The notes beneath the pieces are model-generated. The model saw only the letters and a list, made by a program, of their open reading frames with translations. It was not told the DNA's origin and ran no database searches. DNA of 64,000 nt from Bog-756 sp963837805 (GTDB taxonomy: Bacteria; Actinomycetota; Acidimicrobiia; Acidimicrobiales; RAAP-2), in assembly GCA_963837805.1 (NCBI GenBank), contig CAWIOU010000014.1:62001-126000 (forward strand), given 5' to 3'. The translations under genes were made by a program, and so were the position numbers. Below are positions 40,682 through 51,565 of the stretch, in pieces. Position 1 is the stretch's first letter; each line of letters opens with the position of its first letter.

Positions 40682-42037
40682 GGAGACCGGTCCCGGGCCG
40701 GATGGGTCAGCCTCGACGTGCTGGAGGGCCACGCCCGTCGCCCCACCACCCGACCCCTCGCCGGCGGCCCGGGTCTGATTCCAGACTTCGCTGAAGATGA
40801 CCTGGACCGCCCCCCCGACCGGGATGGCCACCACCGCGCCGGCCAGTGCCCCGAGCGTGGAGCCGAAGGCGCCGCCCAGGTTGGCGCCGATCAACACCGA
40901 CAGCAACACCCACAAGGGGTTCATCCGGACCGAGCGGCTCATGATCACCGGGTAGAGGAAGTGGTTCTCGATCAACTGGAAGCCCACGAACACGATGAAC
41001 ATGACCAGCCCGGATGTCGGGTTGTGGAGGAAGGCGAGCAGGACGCTGGGGATGGCGGCGATCAATCCGCCGATCAACGGGATCATGGCCACCAGGGCCA
41101 CCCACAGGCCGATGAGCACGGCGAAGGGCACCCCCAGGATGAGCATGGTGACCAGGACGACCACACCGAACATGACCGACAGGGCGACGGTGCCGAGCAC
41201 GTAACCGGTCACCTGGTGGGAGACCCGGTGGGCGATGTCCTCGATGGTGGCGCGCCGGTCGGGCCGCATCGTCCCGAGGAGACCGGCCCGGAGCCTCGGG
41301 GCCTCCAGCAGCATGAACAGGGACAGGAAGGCGATGGTGAAGAGGCTGAGGATGGCCGAGAAGGCGGCCCCGGCCAGATTGGTGCCTTCGCTGAGGGCCG
41401 GCTTGCTCAGGTTCTTGGCCGCCGTCTCGAGCTTGGGGGCGTTCTTCTGGACCCACGACAGCAGGTGGAAGCGCTGCAGGGTGTGGGCCAGCCATCCGTG
41501 GCCCTTCTGGACCTGGCTGACCATGGTCGGCAACTGCTTGGCCACATGGGTCAGCGAATTGACCAGCGGGTATCCGAACAGGCCCAACAGGCCGGCGAAG
41601 ATCAAGGCGGCGATGGCGAAGACGCATCCGATGGCCGCCCCCCGGCGGAAGCGGTGACGTTGGAGGAAGTTGACCGACGGGTTGAGCACGAGGGCGATGA
41701 AGGCGGCGATCAGGATCCACAGGATGACCTCGCGCAGCCGGCCGATCAGGCGGTACAGCACCCAGGTGAGGATGACCACGGCGTCGACGGCCAGGATGGT
41801 CCGGAGAGGAACGCCCTTGGCCGAGGCCGCCGCGAACAGGCGCTCGCGCCTCGGAGCGTCGGGACCGACGCCCCGGTCGAGGACCTCGACCGGGGTCTCG
41901 CTGATCACCGTGGTCGGTTCCGGCGTGGTCACCCGGCTGACCGAAACGGGGGCCGGCGGATCGTCGACCAGGGGGCCGGCGTCGACTGGTGAGTGGGGGG
42001 AGTCGGCGCCGTTGTCGCCCTCGGCCGGTTCAACCAC
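40679..42037 (-). CDS. AI-2E-family (UPF0118/DUF20) permease
   Basis: A 452-residue membrane protein. An 80-residue cytoplasmic N-terminal region rich in Pro/Thr precedes membrane helices from LRTILAVDAVVILTWVLYRL on. The central soluble helical part (about 170-220, LPTMVSQVQKGHGWLAHTL) and the conserved late segment (VALVAMIPLIGGLIAAIPSV and VGFQLIENHFLYPVIMSRS) are typical. The family includes possible autoinducer exporters and Na+/H+ antiporters, so the substrate is unknown. The GTG at 42037 has CATGCT 6 nt upstream. It is divergent from the flippase-like gene by about 50 bp. Confidence 0.87.
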   Translation of the reverse strand: MVEPAEGDNGADSPHSPVDAGPLVDDPPAPVSVSRVTTPEPTTVISETPVEVLDRGVGPDAPRRERLFAAASAKGVPLRTILAVDAVVILTWVLYRLIGRLREVILWILIAAFIALVLNPSVNFLQRHRFRRGAAIGCVFAIAALIFAGLLGLFGYPLVNSLTHVAKQLPTMVSQVQKGHGWLAHTLQRFHLLSWVQKNAPKLETAAKNLSKPALSEGTNLAGAAFSAILSLFTIAFLSLFMLLEAPRLRAGLLGTMRPDRRATIEDIAHRVSHQVTGYVLGTVALSVMFGVVVLVTMLILGVPFAVLIGLWVALVAMIPLIGGLIAAIPSVLLAFLHNPTSGLVMFIVFVGFQLIENHFLYPVIMSRSVRMNPLWVLLSVLIGANLGGAFGSTLGALAGAVVAIPVGGAVQVIFSEVWNQTRAAGEGSGGGATGVALQHVEADPSGPGPVS

Positions 42038-43283
42038 ACCGTCAGCATGTCAGGTCCCTGACCCCCTGGCGTGCCAACATGAAAGGTGATGGTGGCCGAC
42101 CAGGCAGGCGACGCGACCCTTGGGCACCGCCGGTGGTGGTACCGCGGGCCGTTCGTGCGCCGCGAGGTCAGGCTGAGCGTCGGCACCCTCCTGGTCTTCC
42201 TCTTCCTGTTCTACGTGGCCTTGCCCCTGCTGGCCAGCCACCGGTCGGAAGTCAACGCCCTGGCCCACATCAACATCGCCTACCTGGCTCTCGGGGTCCT
42301 GCTCGAGATCGCCGCCCTGGCCGCGTACACCCAGCTCACCCACGCCGTCCTGCCCAGTGACGGGCCCCGCCGGATCCGGCTGTTCCGGATCAACATGTCC
42401 ACGCTGGCCCTCAGCCACGTCTCCCCCGGCGGCACCGCACCCGGTGCCGCGCTCGGCTACCGGCTGCTGACCCAGTCGGGGGTGAGCGGGCCGGACGCCG
42501 GCTTCGCCCTTGGCACCCAGGGCATCGGATCGGCGGTCGTGCTCAACGTGATGTTCTGGCTCTCGCTGGTCGCCTTCCTGCTGACCCACGGCTTCCACGG
42601 CCCGGCCAGCCACCACGGCGGGCAGTCGCAGTCGGCCTCCATCATGGTCATCGTGGCCGCCGGGGTGGGGGTCATACTGCTCGGAGCCTTCGGCGGCCTC
42701 TTCTACTTGCTGACCAGGGGCCAGGAGCGGGCCAGCCGGATGATCCGCCGGATCGCCGGGCGCATCCGGTTCCTCGATGCCGACCGCACCACCGCCCTCG
42801 TCGAGCGCCTGGCCGACCGCTTTGCCGCCCTCATGAAGAACCGGTCGCTGACCCGGCGGGCGGTGGGATGGGCCGCCGCCAACTGGCTGTTGGACGCGGC
42901 CTCCCTGTGGGTGTTCGTGGCCGCCTTCAGCCATTTCATCTCGCCGGTCGACCTGCTCATGGCCTATGGCCTGGCCAACATCCTGGCGGCCATCCCCATC
43001 ACGCCCGGCGGGCTGGGCGTCGTCGAGTTCGTCCTGGTGTCGATGATCACCGGCTTCGGGCCCACCGCCGGCGAGGCCCTGTCCGGGGTGCTGGCCTACC
43101 GGGCGGTGAACTTCTGGCTCCCCATCCCCTTCGGCGGGCTGGCCTATGCCTCCATCGAATTCGAGCGCCGCCCGACCTACCACAAGCTCCAGGTCTACCT
43201 CCGGCGACGGTTCAAACTCCGGCCGTCCTCCCGATCCTCGGCCAGGACCGGGGCCGACCCGGTGGCCGCCACCACCGCCGGGG

Positions 43284-45620
<2,337 letters not shown>

Positions 45621-45710
45621 GGCTCCTCGGTCATGGCAGGGAACTCATCGCCGCCTCATGGTATCCCCAGCCGGTCGGGCCGGCTCCCCCGACTCGGCCC
45701 CCGGCGCCGG

Positions 45711-45716
45711 TAGGCT
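45711..45716 (+). promoter_or_regulatory. -10 box (TAGGCT) of the first FtsW/RodA gene
   Basis: TAGGCT ends 8 nt before the ATG at 45725. No Shine-Dalgarno is present, consistent with a leaderless start. Confidence 0.45.
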
Positions 45717-45724
45717 CGCCCCTG

Positions 45725-47146
45725 ATGTCGGCCACCGGCTTGATGGATCCCGAATCCAAAGATCTCCGGCGGGCGTTCAAGGCGCGCCGGCGTACCGAAC
45801 TGGGCCTGCTGGTGGCGGCCTCGGTGATCATCACCTGCGCCTATGCCCTGATGATTTACGGGAACACGGCCAAGGTGCCGAACGACGTCGCCCCCCTGCT
45901 GGCCGTCATGCTCGGCCTCGGGGCGGTGGCCCACCTGGCCAACCGGATCTTCGTCCCGAGCGCCAACCCGGTCGTCCTCCCCATCGCCTTCCTGCTCAAC
46001 GGGCTCGGCTACGTGATGATCCTCCGCATCGACCTGGCCAACACGCTCCTCCACTACGACTATGCCCCGTTGCAGGCGGCGTGGACGGCCGGCGGGGTGG
46101 CCGCCTACGTCATCACCCTGGCCGTGATCCGTCGGTCCCGCGACCTCGATCGCTACCGCTACATCCTCCTCGCCCTCGGGGTCATCCTCCTCCTGCTCCC
46201 CCTGGTGCCCCACCTCGGGATCAACCCCGCCCTCACCGGCGGGGCCCGCCTGTGGGTGCACTTCGGACGGTTCGAGTTCCAACCGGTGGAGCTGGCCAAG
46301 ATCCTGCTGGTCATCTTCTTCGCCTCCTACTTCGCCGAGAAGCGCGAGCTGCTCTCCATCCCGACGGCCCGGTTCGGCAACCGGCTGGTCATCGACCCCC
46401 GCCCACTCATCCCGATCCTCCTGGCCTGGGTCTTCGCCATCGGGGTGATGAGCCTGGAGCACGACATCGGGTTCTCCGCCCTGCTCTTCACCCTGTTCAT
46501 CGGCATGCTGTGGGTCACCACCGGCCGCACCGGGTATCTGGTGGTCGGAGTCGTCCTCTTCGCCATCGGGGCCTACCTCTCCGGCCGCTATCTGTCCCAG
46601 ACCCATATCCGGATCGAGGACTGGCTCGACCCCTGGAAGTACGCCCAGACCAGCGGCGACCAGCTGGTGCAGTCGTGGTACTCGCTGGGCAGCGGCGGGA
46701 TCGGCGGTGCGGGCCTCGGCTTGGGCAGCGGGGCGTGGCGGATCCCCGTGGCCAACACGGACTTCATCTTCGCCGTCATCGGCGAGGAGATGGGCCTCCT
46801 CGGTTCGACCATGGTGGTGGTCGCCTTCGTGCTCCTGGTCGGCGCCGGCTTGCGCATCGCCCAGGCGGCGCGGTCCGAGTTCGCCAAGCTGACCGCGGTG
46901 GGGCTGACCATGATCGTCGGCTTCCAGGCGTTCTTCATCATCGGCGGCATCGTCCGGCTCCTCCCGCTCACTGGGATCACCCTCCCCTTCGTCTCGTACG
47001 GGGGCTCCGCCCTCATCGCCAACTACGTGCTCATCGCCATCCTCATGCGGATCTCCGACGAGGGTGGGGCCGCCGCCGACGCCCTCGACCAGGAGCAGTA
47101 CGAGCAGAGCCAGGAGCGCCGCCATCGCCTGCTGACCGGCGGATAG
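45725..47146 (+). CDS. FtsW/RodA/SpoVE-family peptidoglycan polymerase
   Basis: A SEDS-family membrane protein of 473 residues with at least ten helices. GGARLWVHFGRFEFQPVELAK is the conserved loop in the first half. The catalytic-region motif EHDIGFSALLF, the segment SGGIGGAGLGLGSG, FIFAVIGEEMG and the C-terminal LTGITLPFVSYGGSALIANY are clear. It pairs with a second family member on the other strand 700 bp away. FtsW versus RodA cannot be decided from sequence alone; the extra two N-terminal helices and length resemble actinobacterial FtsW/RodA types encoded with penicillin-binding proteins, but no PBP gene is adjacent here. Confidence 0.9.
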   Translation: MSATGLMDPESKDLRRAFKARRRTELGLLVAASVIITCAYALMIYGNTAKVPNDVAPLLAVMLGLGAVAHLANRIFVPSANPVVLPIAFLLNGLGYVMILRIDLANTLLHYDYAPLQAAWTAGGVAAYVITLAVIRRSRDLDRYRYILLALGVILLLLPLVPHLGINPALTGGARLWVHFGRFEFQPVELAKILLVIFFASYFAEKRELLSIPTARFGNRLVIDPRPLIPILLAWVFAIGVMSLEHDIGFSALLFTLFIGMLWVTTGRTGYLVVGVVLFAIGAYLSGRYLSQTHIRIEDWLDPWKYAQTSGDQLVQSWYSLGSGGIGGAGLGLGSGAWRIPVANTDFIFAVIGEEMGLLGSTMVVVAFVLLVGAGLRIAQAARSEFAKLTAVGLTMIVGFQAFFIIGGIVRLLPLTGITLPFVSYGGSALIANYVLIAILMRISDEGGAAADALDQEQYEQSQERRHRLLTGG

Positions 47147-47186
47147 GCAACGGCCGACCGTCCCGGGCCGGTCCCGGTCGATCGGC

Positions 47187-47762
47187 TCAGGCCGGTCCCG
47201 GCGGGGTCACGTCACCGACCTGTTCGAACAGCCGGCGGTCGATGAGGATGGGAACCGGCACCGGCTGCAGCAGGGCCACGGTCAAGGCGTCCGAGGGCCG
47301 GCACGAGAACACCGAACGCCCGGTCCGCCCCCGCAGGTCCAGTTCGGCGAAGTAGACCGCCCCCTGACGGCCCACCAGTCGCACCGCCACCACGTCGACG
47401 TCGAAGCCCTGGAGGATGTCACTCAACAGTTCGTGGGTGAGGGGACGGGGGGTCGAGATCCGGCGCAGGGCGTGGGCCAGCACCACGGCGTCGGGGAGGG
47501 CGATCGAGAAGGTCAGCTGCCTCCTCGGCGACTCCGATTCGCGGAGGACCACGCTCGGGTGCTGGTTGGGCAGCTCCACGGTGACCGAGGAGACCACCGC
47601 CATCCGGAAGTCGCCCATCGCCGCGGTGCCGGTGTCCGGACCGGGTCCGTCGGGAACGGCTCCATCGGAAACGCCTTCGGTCGGATCGGCTTCGGCCGGA
47701 TCGCTTGGGGCCGAATCGGCGGCCGGCGGGTCGGCCGGCACCACCGGGCCCGCGCCGGTCAT
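47187..47762 (-). CDS. Bifunctional nuclease (BFN/DUF151) domain protein
   Basis: 191 residues. The N-terminal 55 residues are Pro/Asp/Ala-rich. The BFN domain follows: LTFSIALPDAVVLAHALRRI, THELLSDILQGFDVDVVAV, VYFAELDLRG and SCRPSDALTVALLQPVPVPI. Family members are metal-dependent nucleases, and actinobacterial copies often lie near MerR regulators. Here it is downstream of a rodA-type gene with a gap of about 100 bp. The exact start is uncertain because the low-complexity N-terminus has no RBS. Confidence 0.85.
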   Translation of the reverse strand: MTGAGPVVPADPPAADSAPSDPAEADPTEGVSDGAVPDGPGPDTGTAAMGDFRMAVVSSVTVELPNQHPSVVLRESESPRRQLTFSIALPDAVVLAHALRRISTPRPLTHELLSDILQGFDVDVVAVRLVGRQGAVYFAELDLRGRTGRSVFSCRPSDALTVALLQPVPVPILIDRRLFEQVGDVTPPGPA

Positions 47763-47858
47763 CTCGTCATCTGCCGGCTCCGGAGCCGGCGGCGGCCGCT
47801 TCCAGCCCCGGCGGCGGCTCGGGCGGCGGCACCTCCCGCGGACCGGCGGTGGCGTCGG

Positions 47859-48989
47859 TCACCGCACGCTCCGGGCGTGCACGCTGACCGTGATACCGAC
47901 GGCAGCGAAGAAACAGATCATGGCCGAGCCCCCGTAGGACAGGAACGGGAGAGGGATGCCGGCCACCGGCATGATCCCCATGTTCATCCCGACGTTCTCG
48001 AACACCGAGAAGACGATGAGGGCGAAGGACCCGGCGCACAGCATCCGGCCGAAGGTGTCCTTGGCCTGCTGGGCCGTCCGCAGCACCCGCCAGGCCACCA
48101 CCCCGTAGAGCAGGAGCAGGACGCCGCCACCCACGAAGCCCAGCTGCTCGCCGACGGCCGAGAAGATGAAGTCGGTCTGCTGCGAGGGAACGTAGGCCAG
48201 GTTGGTGAGCGAGCCGTGGAAGAGGCCCTTGCCGAACACCCCGCCGTTGGCGATGGCCTCCTTGGCCTGGGTCACGTTGTACGTCGAGGTCTGACTGGCC
48301 CCGTTGGGAGAGATGAAGCTGGTCAGGCGTTCGATCTGGTAGTGCTGGAGCAGGCCGACGTTGAGCGCCAACACGACGAGCAGGAACGCCGCCACCATGA
48401 GCAGCAGGAGGTAGCGTCCGGGCATCCCGGCCACGGCCAGCATGACCAGGAGGATGATGGTCATCACGATGGCCGTGCCCAGGTCGGGCTGCTTGAAGAC
48501 CAGCAGGATGGGCAGCGCGGCCATCAGCACCAGGCGGACCAGGTCGCGGAAGTCGAGGCCTTCGGGCCGGCGTGAGCAGTAAGTGGCGATGGCGATGATC
48601 AGCACCAGCGTGGCGAACTCCGAAGGCTGCAGCTGGAGGGGACCGAGCGGGAACCAGCGCTGTGCCCCCTGCCGTTCGGGTGTGGCCAGCACGGCCACCA
48701 GGGCCACCAGGATGCCGACGTAGAGGAGTGTGCTGACCTGTTCGAGCCGCCGGTAGTCGAACAGGGCGAAGCCGGCCATGACGGCCAGCCCGATGATCAT
48801 GAAGACGGCCTGGCGTTTGAGGAAGTAGTGGGGATCGTCACCGGCCAGGGCCAACCAGCCGCGAGTGGCCGAATAGATCATGACCACCCCGGTCAGGGCC
48901 AGGATGACCGCGGTTCCCACCAGCACGAGGTCGAACCGCGCAGAGACGTGCCTCGGTCGAACGGCGGTCGTTGCAGGGGCGTAGCTCAC
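47859..48989 (-). CDS. rodA: RodA-type peptidoglycan polymerase
   Basis: A 376-residue SEDS protein with the compact RodA length. GAQRWFPLGPLQLQPSEFA, FKQPDLGTAIVMTIILL (catalytic Asp region), ANGGVFGKGLFHGSLTN, VPSQQTDFIFSAVGEQLGF, and AGIPLPFLSYGGSAMI are all typical of RodA. It should build the lateral wall together with a class B PBP encoded elsewhere. The GTG at 48989 (or TTG 48992) has no RBS. aroE, mltG and ruvX lie upstream on the same strand. Confidence 0.9.
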   Translation of the reverse strand: MSYAPATTAVRPRHVSARFDLVLVGTAVILALTGVVMIYSATRGWLALAGDDPHYFLKRQAVFMIIGLAVMAGFALFDYRRLEQVSTLLYVGILVALVAVLATPERQGAQRWFPLGPLQLQPSEFATLVLIIAIATYCSRRPEGLDFRDLVRLVLMAALPILLVFKQPDLGTAIVMTIILLVMLAVAGMPGRYLLLLMVAAFLLVVLALNVGLLQHYQIERLTSFISPNGASQTSTYNVTQAKEAIANGGVFGKGLFHGSLTNLAYVPSQQTDFIFSAVGEQLGFVGGGVLLLLYGVVAWRVLRTAQQAKDTFGRMLCAGSFALIVFSVFENVGMNMGIMPVAGIPLPFLSYGGSAMICFFAAVGITVSVHARSVR

Positions 48990-49056
48990 CAAGGTGCTCC
49001 GGGGCCTCAGGCTACCCGGCGCCAGGCGGCGGCATCAGGCACCCGGATGGCCCTCG

Positions 49057-49935
49057 TCACGCCTCCGGATGGAGCCCGTCGACGGCCCGCCACATGGCCT
49101 CGACGGGCGGATCGAGGCCCGTCCACCGGGCCAGCTGGAGTGCCGCCTGGTGGACCAGCATCCCGACCCCGTTGCTCACCACCGCCCCCCGTCCGCGGGC
49201 GGCCTCGAGCCACGGGGTGACCCGCGGGTGGTACACGAGGTCCACCACCACCTGGCCCGCCCCGAGCAGCGCCGGATCGAGCGGCCACAACGGCGGGCCC
49301 GATCCTCCGCCGGCGGCCATGCCCACCGGGGTGGCGTTGACCACCAGCTGGCACCGACGGGCGTCCTCCGGTGTCCCGACCCGCCCGGCTCCACCGGCCA
49401 GCCCGGCGGCCGAGGCCGCCCGTTCCGGGGTCCGGTTGACCACCACCACCTCGGCCGCACCGGCGTCGGCCAGCGCCGCGACCACCGCCCGGGCGGCACC
49501 CCCGGCCCCGATCACCAGGCAGTCGCGGCCGCCGGGATCGAAGCGGTCCCCCCGGCGGAGGGCGGCCACCAACCCGGCCCCGTCGGTGTTGTCGCCGAAC
49601 GAACCCCGGTCGTCGTAGGTCACGCAGTTGACGGCACTGAGACGGTCGGCCAGGGGCGAGCGACGGTCGACCAGGCCGGCCACCGCATCCTTGTGGGGCA
49701 TGGTCACCGACAGCCCGCGCACCCCGAGAGCCCAGGCCCCGATGAGGGCGTCCCCGGCCGACCCGGCCGGGACCGGGAATCCCACCGACACCCAGTCCAG
49801 GCCCAGTTCGGCGAAGGCCGCGTTGTGGAGGAGGGGTGAGTAGGAGTGGGCGACCGGATCCCCGATCACCCCGACCACCGCGGTGGCCGCGGAGAGGCGG
49901 GGCGGAGATGGCGATGCCTGGTGATCGGAGGGCAT
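49057..49935 (-). CDS. aroE: Shikimate dehydrogenase
   Basis: 292 residues that reduce 3-dehydroshikimate with NADPH. The substrate part has GDPVAHSYSPLLHNAAF and VTMPHKDAV with the catalytic Lys. The Asp is in GDNTDGAGLVAAL. The NADP loop is VIGAGGAARAV, with NRTPERA following. The C-terminal region has NGVGMLVHQAALQLARWTG. The ATG at 49935 is 26 bp after the mltG stop. The chorismate pathway feeds trp and men genes in this window. Confidence 0.93.
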   Translation of the reverse strand: MPSDHQASPSPPRLSAATAVVGVIGDPVAHSYSPLLHNAAFAELGLDWVSVGFPVPAGSAGDALIGAWALGVRGLSVTMPHKDAVAGLVDRRSPLADRLSAVNCVTYDDRGSFGDNTDGAGLVAALRRGDRFDPGGRDCLVIGAGGAARAVVAALADAGAAEVVVVNRTPERAASAAGLAGGAGRVGTPEDARRCQLVVNATPVGMAAGGGSGPPLWPLDPALLGAGQVVVDLVYHPRVTPWLEAARGRGAVVSNGVGMLVHQAALQLARWTGLDPPVEAMWRAVDGLHPEA

Positions 49936-49961
49936 GGGTGCAGTCTCGTCCCGGCGGCCGG

Positions 49962-51104
49962 TCAGGGCAGGCCGCGCTGCCGGCCCAGCGCCTCGTTGGC
50001 CAGCTGCTGGGCGTAGGTGTCGGCGAACGCCTCGGTGCCGTCCTGCTTGACCAGCACGAAGTAGAGCCACGATCCGGCCGGGGGATGCAGGGCGGCCTGC
50101 AAGGCGGCGGCCGACGGGAAGCAGATCGGGGTCGGGGTGAGGCCCACGTTCAGATAGGTGTTGTACGGCGTCCTCAACCGGAGGTCCTTGGACGTCACCG
50201 AACCCCCATCGCGGTTCTCGGCGTAGAGGACGGTGGAGTCCATCTGCAGCGGCATGTCGTTGGCCAGGCGGTTGAGGATCACCCGGGCCACCGGTCCCAT
50301 GTTCTTGGTGATCACCCCTTCCTTCTCGACGATGGAGGCCATGGTGACCACCTGGTACGGAGTGAGCCCGAGCTGGGCCGCACCGCGGGCCAGTCCGACG
50401 TGGTCGGCCAGACCGTCGAACCGGTCGACCATGTCGGTCAGCAGCTGGCGGTCGGTCTCGCCGGGGACGACCACGTAGGTGCCGGTCCCGAGGAGTCCGT
50501 CGAGGTTGGTGACCCCCACCGGCTGCCAGGGCGAGTGCACGGTGCCGCCAGTGGCCACTGCCGCGAATGCCGTCTGGCTGTGGCCGGGCAGCTGGCCCAC
50601 CCGCTCGGCGACCTCCCGGACGGTGAAGCCGGGCGGGACGTCGAGGGGGAAGACGTTGGGTCCCGCCCCCACCACGGCGTCGACCGTCGAGAAGCTGCTG
50701 TTCCGAGTGAAGGCATAGGAGCCGGACAGGACGCTCGGAGCGTCATGGAACACGCTCCAGATCCGGTAGGCCAGGGCGCTCCCGATCACCCCCTTGGATT
50801 CGAGCGCGGAGGCCAGCTGATCGGTCCCGCTGCCCGAGCGCACGGTGACGATCACCTGGCGCCCCGGGGGGCCACCGGGATCGGCCTCGGAGTTCACCCA
50901 CAGGTAGCCCCCGACGATGACCACCAGGCCGACCACGACGAAGGCCAGGGCGGCGATGCGCCACGGATGCCGGTACCAGGCCCGCCGGACGACGGGCCCC
51001 GCCTCGGCCCCGGCTCCCTGGTCGCCCTCGGTTCCCGGGCCGGGGCCGTTGTCGTCGGGCTCCAGCCGGTCGGGCCCGGGACGACCCTCGTCCGGTCCGG
51101 TCAC
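49962..51104 (-). CDS. mltG: Endolytic transglycosylase MltG
   Basis: A 380-residue membrane-anchored murein hydrolase that releases nascent glycan strands. A cytoplasmic Pro/Gly/Glu-rich start (about 45 residues) is followed by a single TM (ALAFVVVGLVVIVGGYLWV). A LysM-like region (VTVRSGSGTDQLASALESKG) and the YceG catalytic part come next, with Glu in VVTMASIVEKEG, DSTVLYAENRDGG and YNTYLNVGLTPTPICFPS. It overlaps ruvX by 4 bp (GTGA). The order alaS-ruvX-mltG-aroE is common in Gram-positive bacteria. Confidence 0.93.
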   Translation of the reverse strand: MTGPDEGRPGPDRLEPDDNGPGPGTEGDQGAGAEAGPVVRRAWYRHPWRIAALAFVVVGLVVIVGGYLWVNSEADPGGPPGRQVIVTVRSGSGTDQLASALESKGVIGSALAYRIWSVFHDAPSVLSGSYAFTRNSSFSTVDAVVGAGPNVFPLDVPPGFTVREVAERVGQLPGHSQTAFAAVATGGTVHSPWQPVGVTNLDGLLGTGTYVVVPGETDRQLLTDMVDRFDGLADHVGLARGAAQLGLTPYQVVTMASIVEKEGVITKNMGPVARVILNRLANDMPLQMDSTVLYAENRDGGSVTSKDLRLRTPYNTYLNVGLTPTPICFPSAAALQAALHPPAGSWLYFVLVKQDGTEAFADTYAQQLANEALGRQRGLP

Positions 51105-51559
51105 GACGGCGCCCCTCTCCGGCGCCGCTCCAGCCAGGCGGTCAGCATCACCGTGGCCGCAGCCTTGTCGACCACGTCCCGCCGATCGCGCTCGCGGGTC
51201 CCCCCGGCGGCGAGGGCCTGGTGGGCGGTCACCGTGGTCAGACGCTCGTCGAACAGCTCGACGTCCACCCCGTGCTCCTCGAGCACCACCCGCAGCGCCT
51301 CGGCCTCCTCGGACGCCGAGACGGCGGCCTGGCCCCGGGACCCGTCCATCGACAGGGGCAACCCCACCACCACGATCACCGCCTCCTCCTCGACGACCAG
51401 GTCGACCAACCGCCTGCGGTCGTCCCTGGGGTCGCCCGACCGGACCAGCGTGGCCCGGGGCATGGCCATGGTGCCGGCGGAGTCACTCACCGCGATCCCG
51501 ATGCGCCGGGTGCCCAGGTCGATCCCGAGGGCGCGGCCCGGCCGGTCGCTCGCCGTCAC
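51101..51559 (-). CDS. ruvX: RuvX/YqgF Holliday-junction resolvase-like nuclease
   Basis: 152 residues with the RNase-H-like fold: ALGIDLGTRRIGIAVSD gives the first catalytic Asp, VVVGLPLSMDGSRG the central loop, VELFDERLTTVTAHQAL the Glu, and RRDVVDKAAATVML the final Asp. Family members act in 16S rRNA 5' end maturation and possibly recombination. It lies 6 bp after alaS and overlaps mltG, so it is in the alaS operon. The GTG at 51559 gives the usual length. Confidence 0.93.
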   Translation of the reverse strand: MTASDRPGRALGIDLGTRRIGIAVSDSAGTMAMPRATLVRSGDPRDDRRRLVDLVVEEEAVIVVVGLPLSMDGSRGQAAVSASEEAEALRVVLEEHGVDVELFDERLTTVTAHQALAAGGTRERDRRDVVDKAAATVMLTAWLERRRRGAPS

Positions 51560-51565
51560 CGGCGG

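Noticed and set aside
39872..41992. 706-codon plus-strand ORF antisense to the permease and mannosyltransferase
   Set aside because: His/Asp/Gly/Gln-rich composition of an antisense shadow, and it contradicts three well-supported minus-strand genes.
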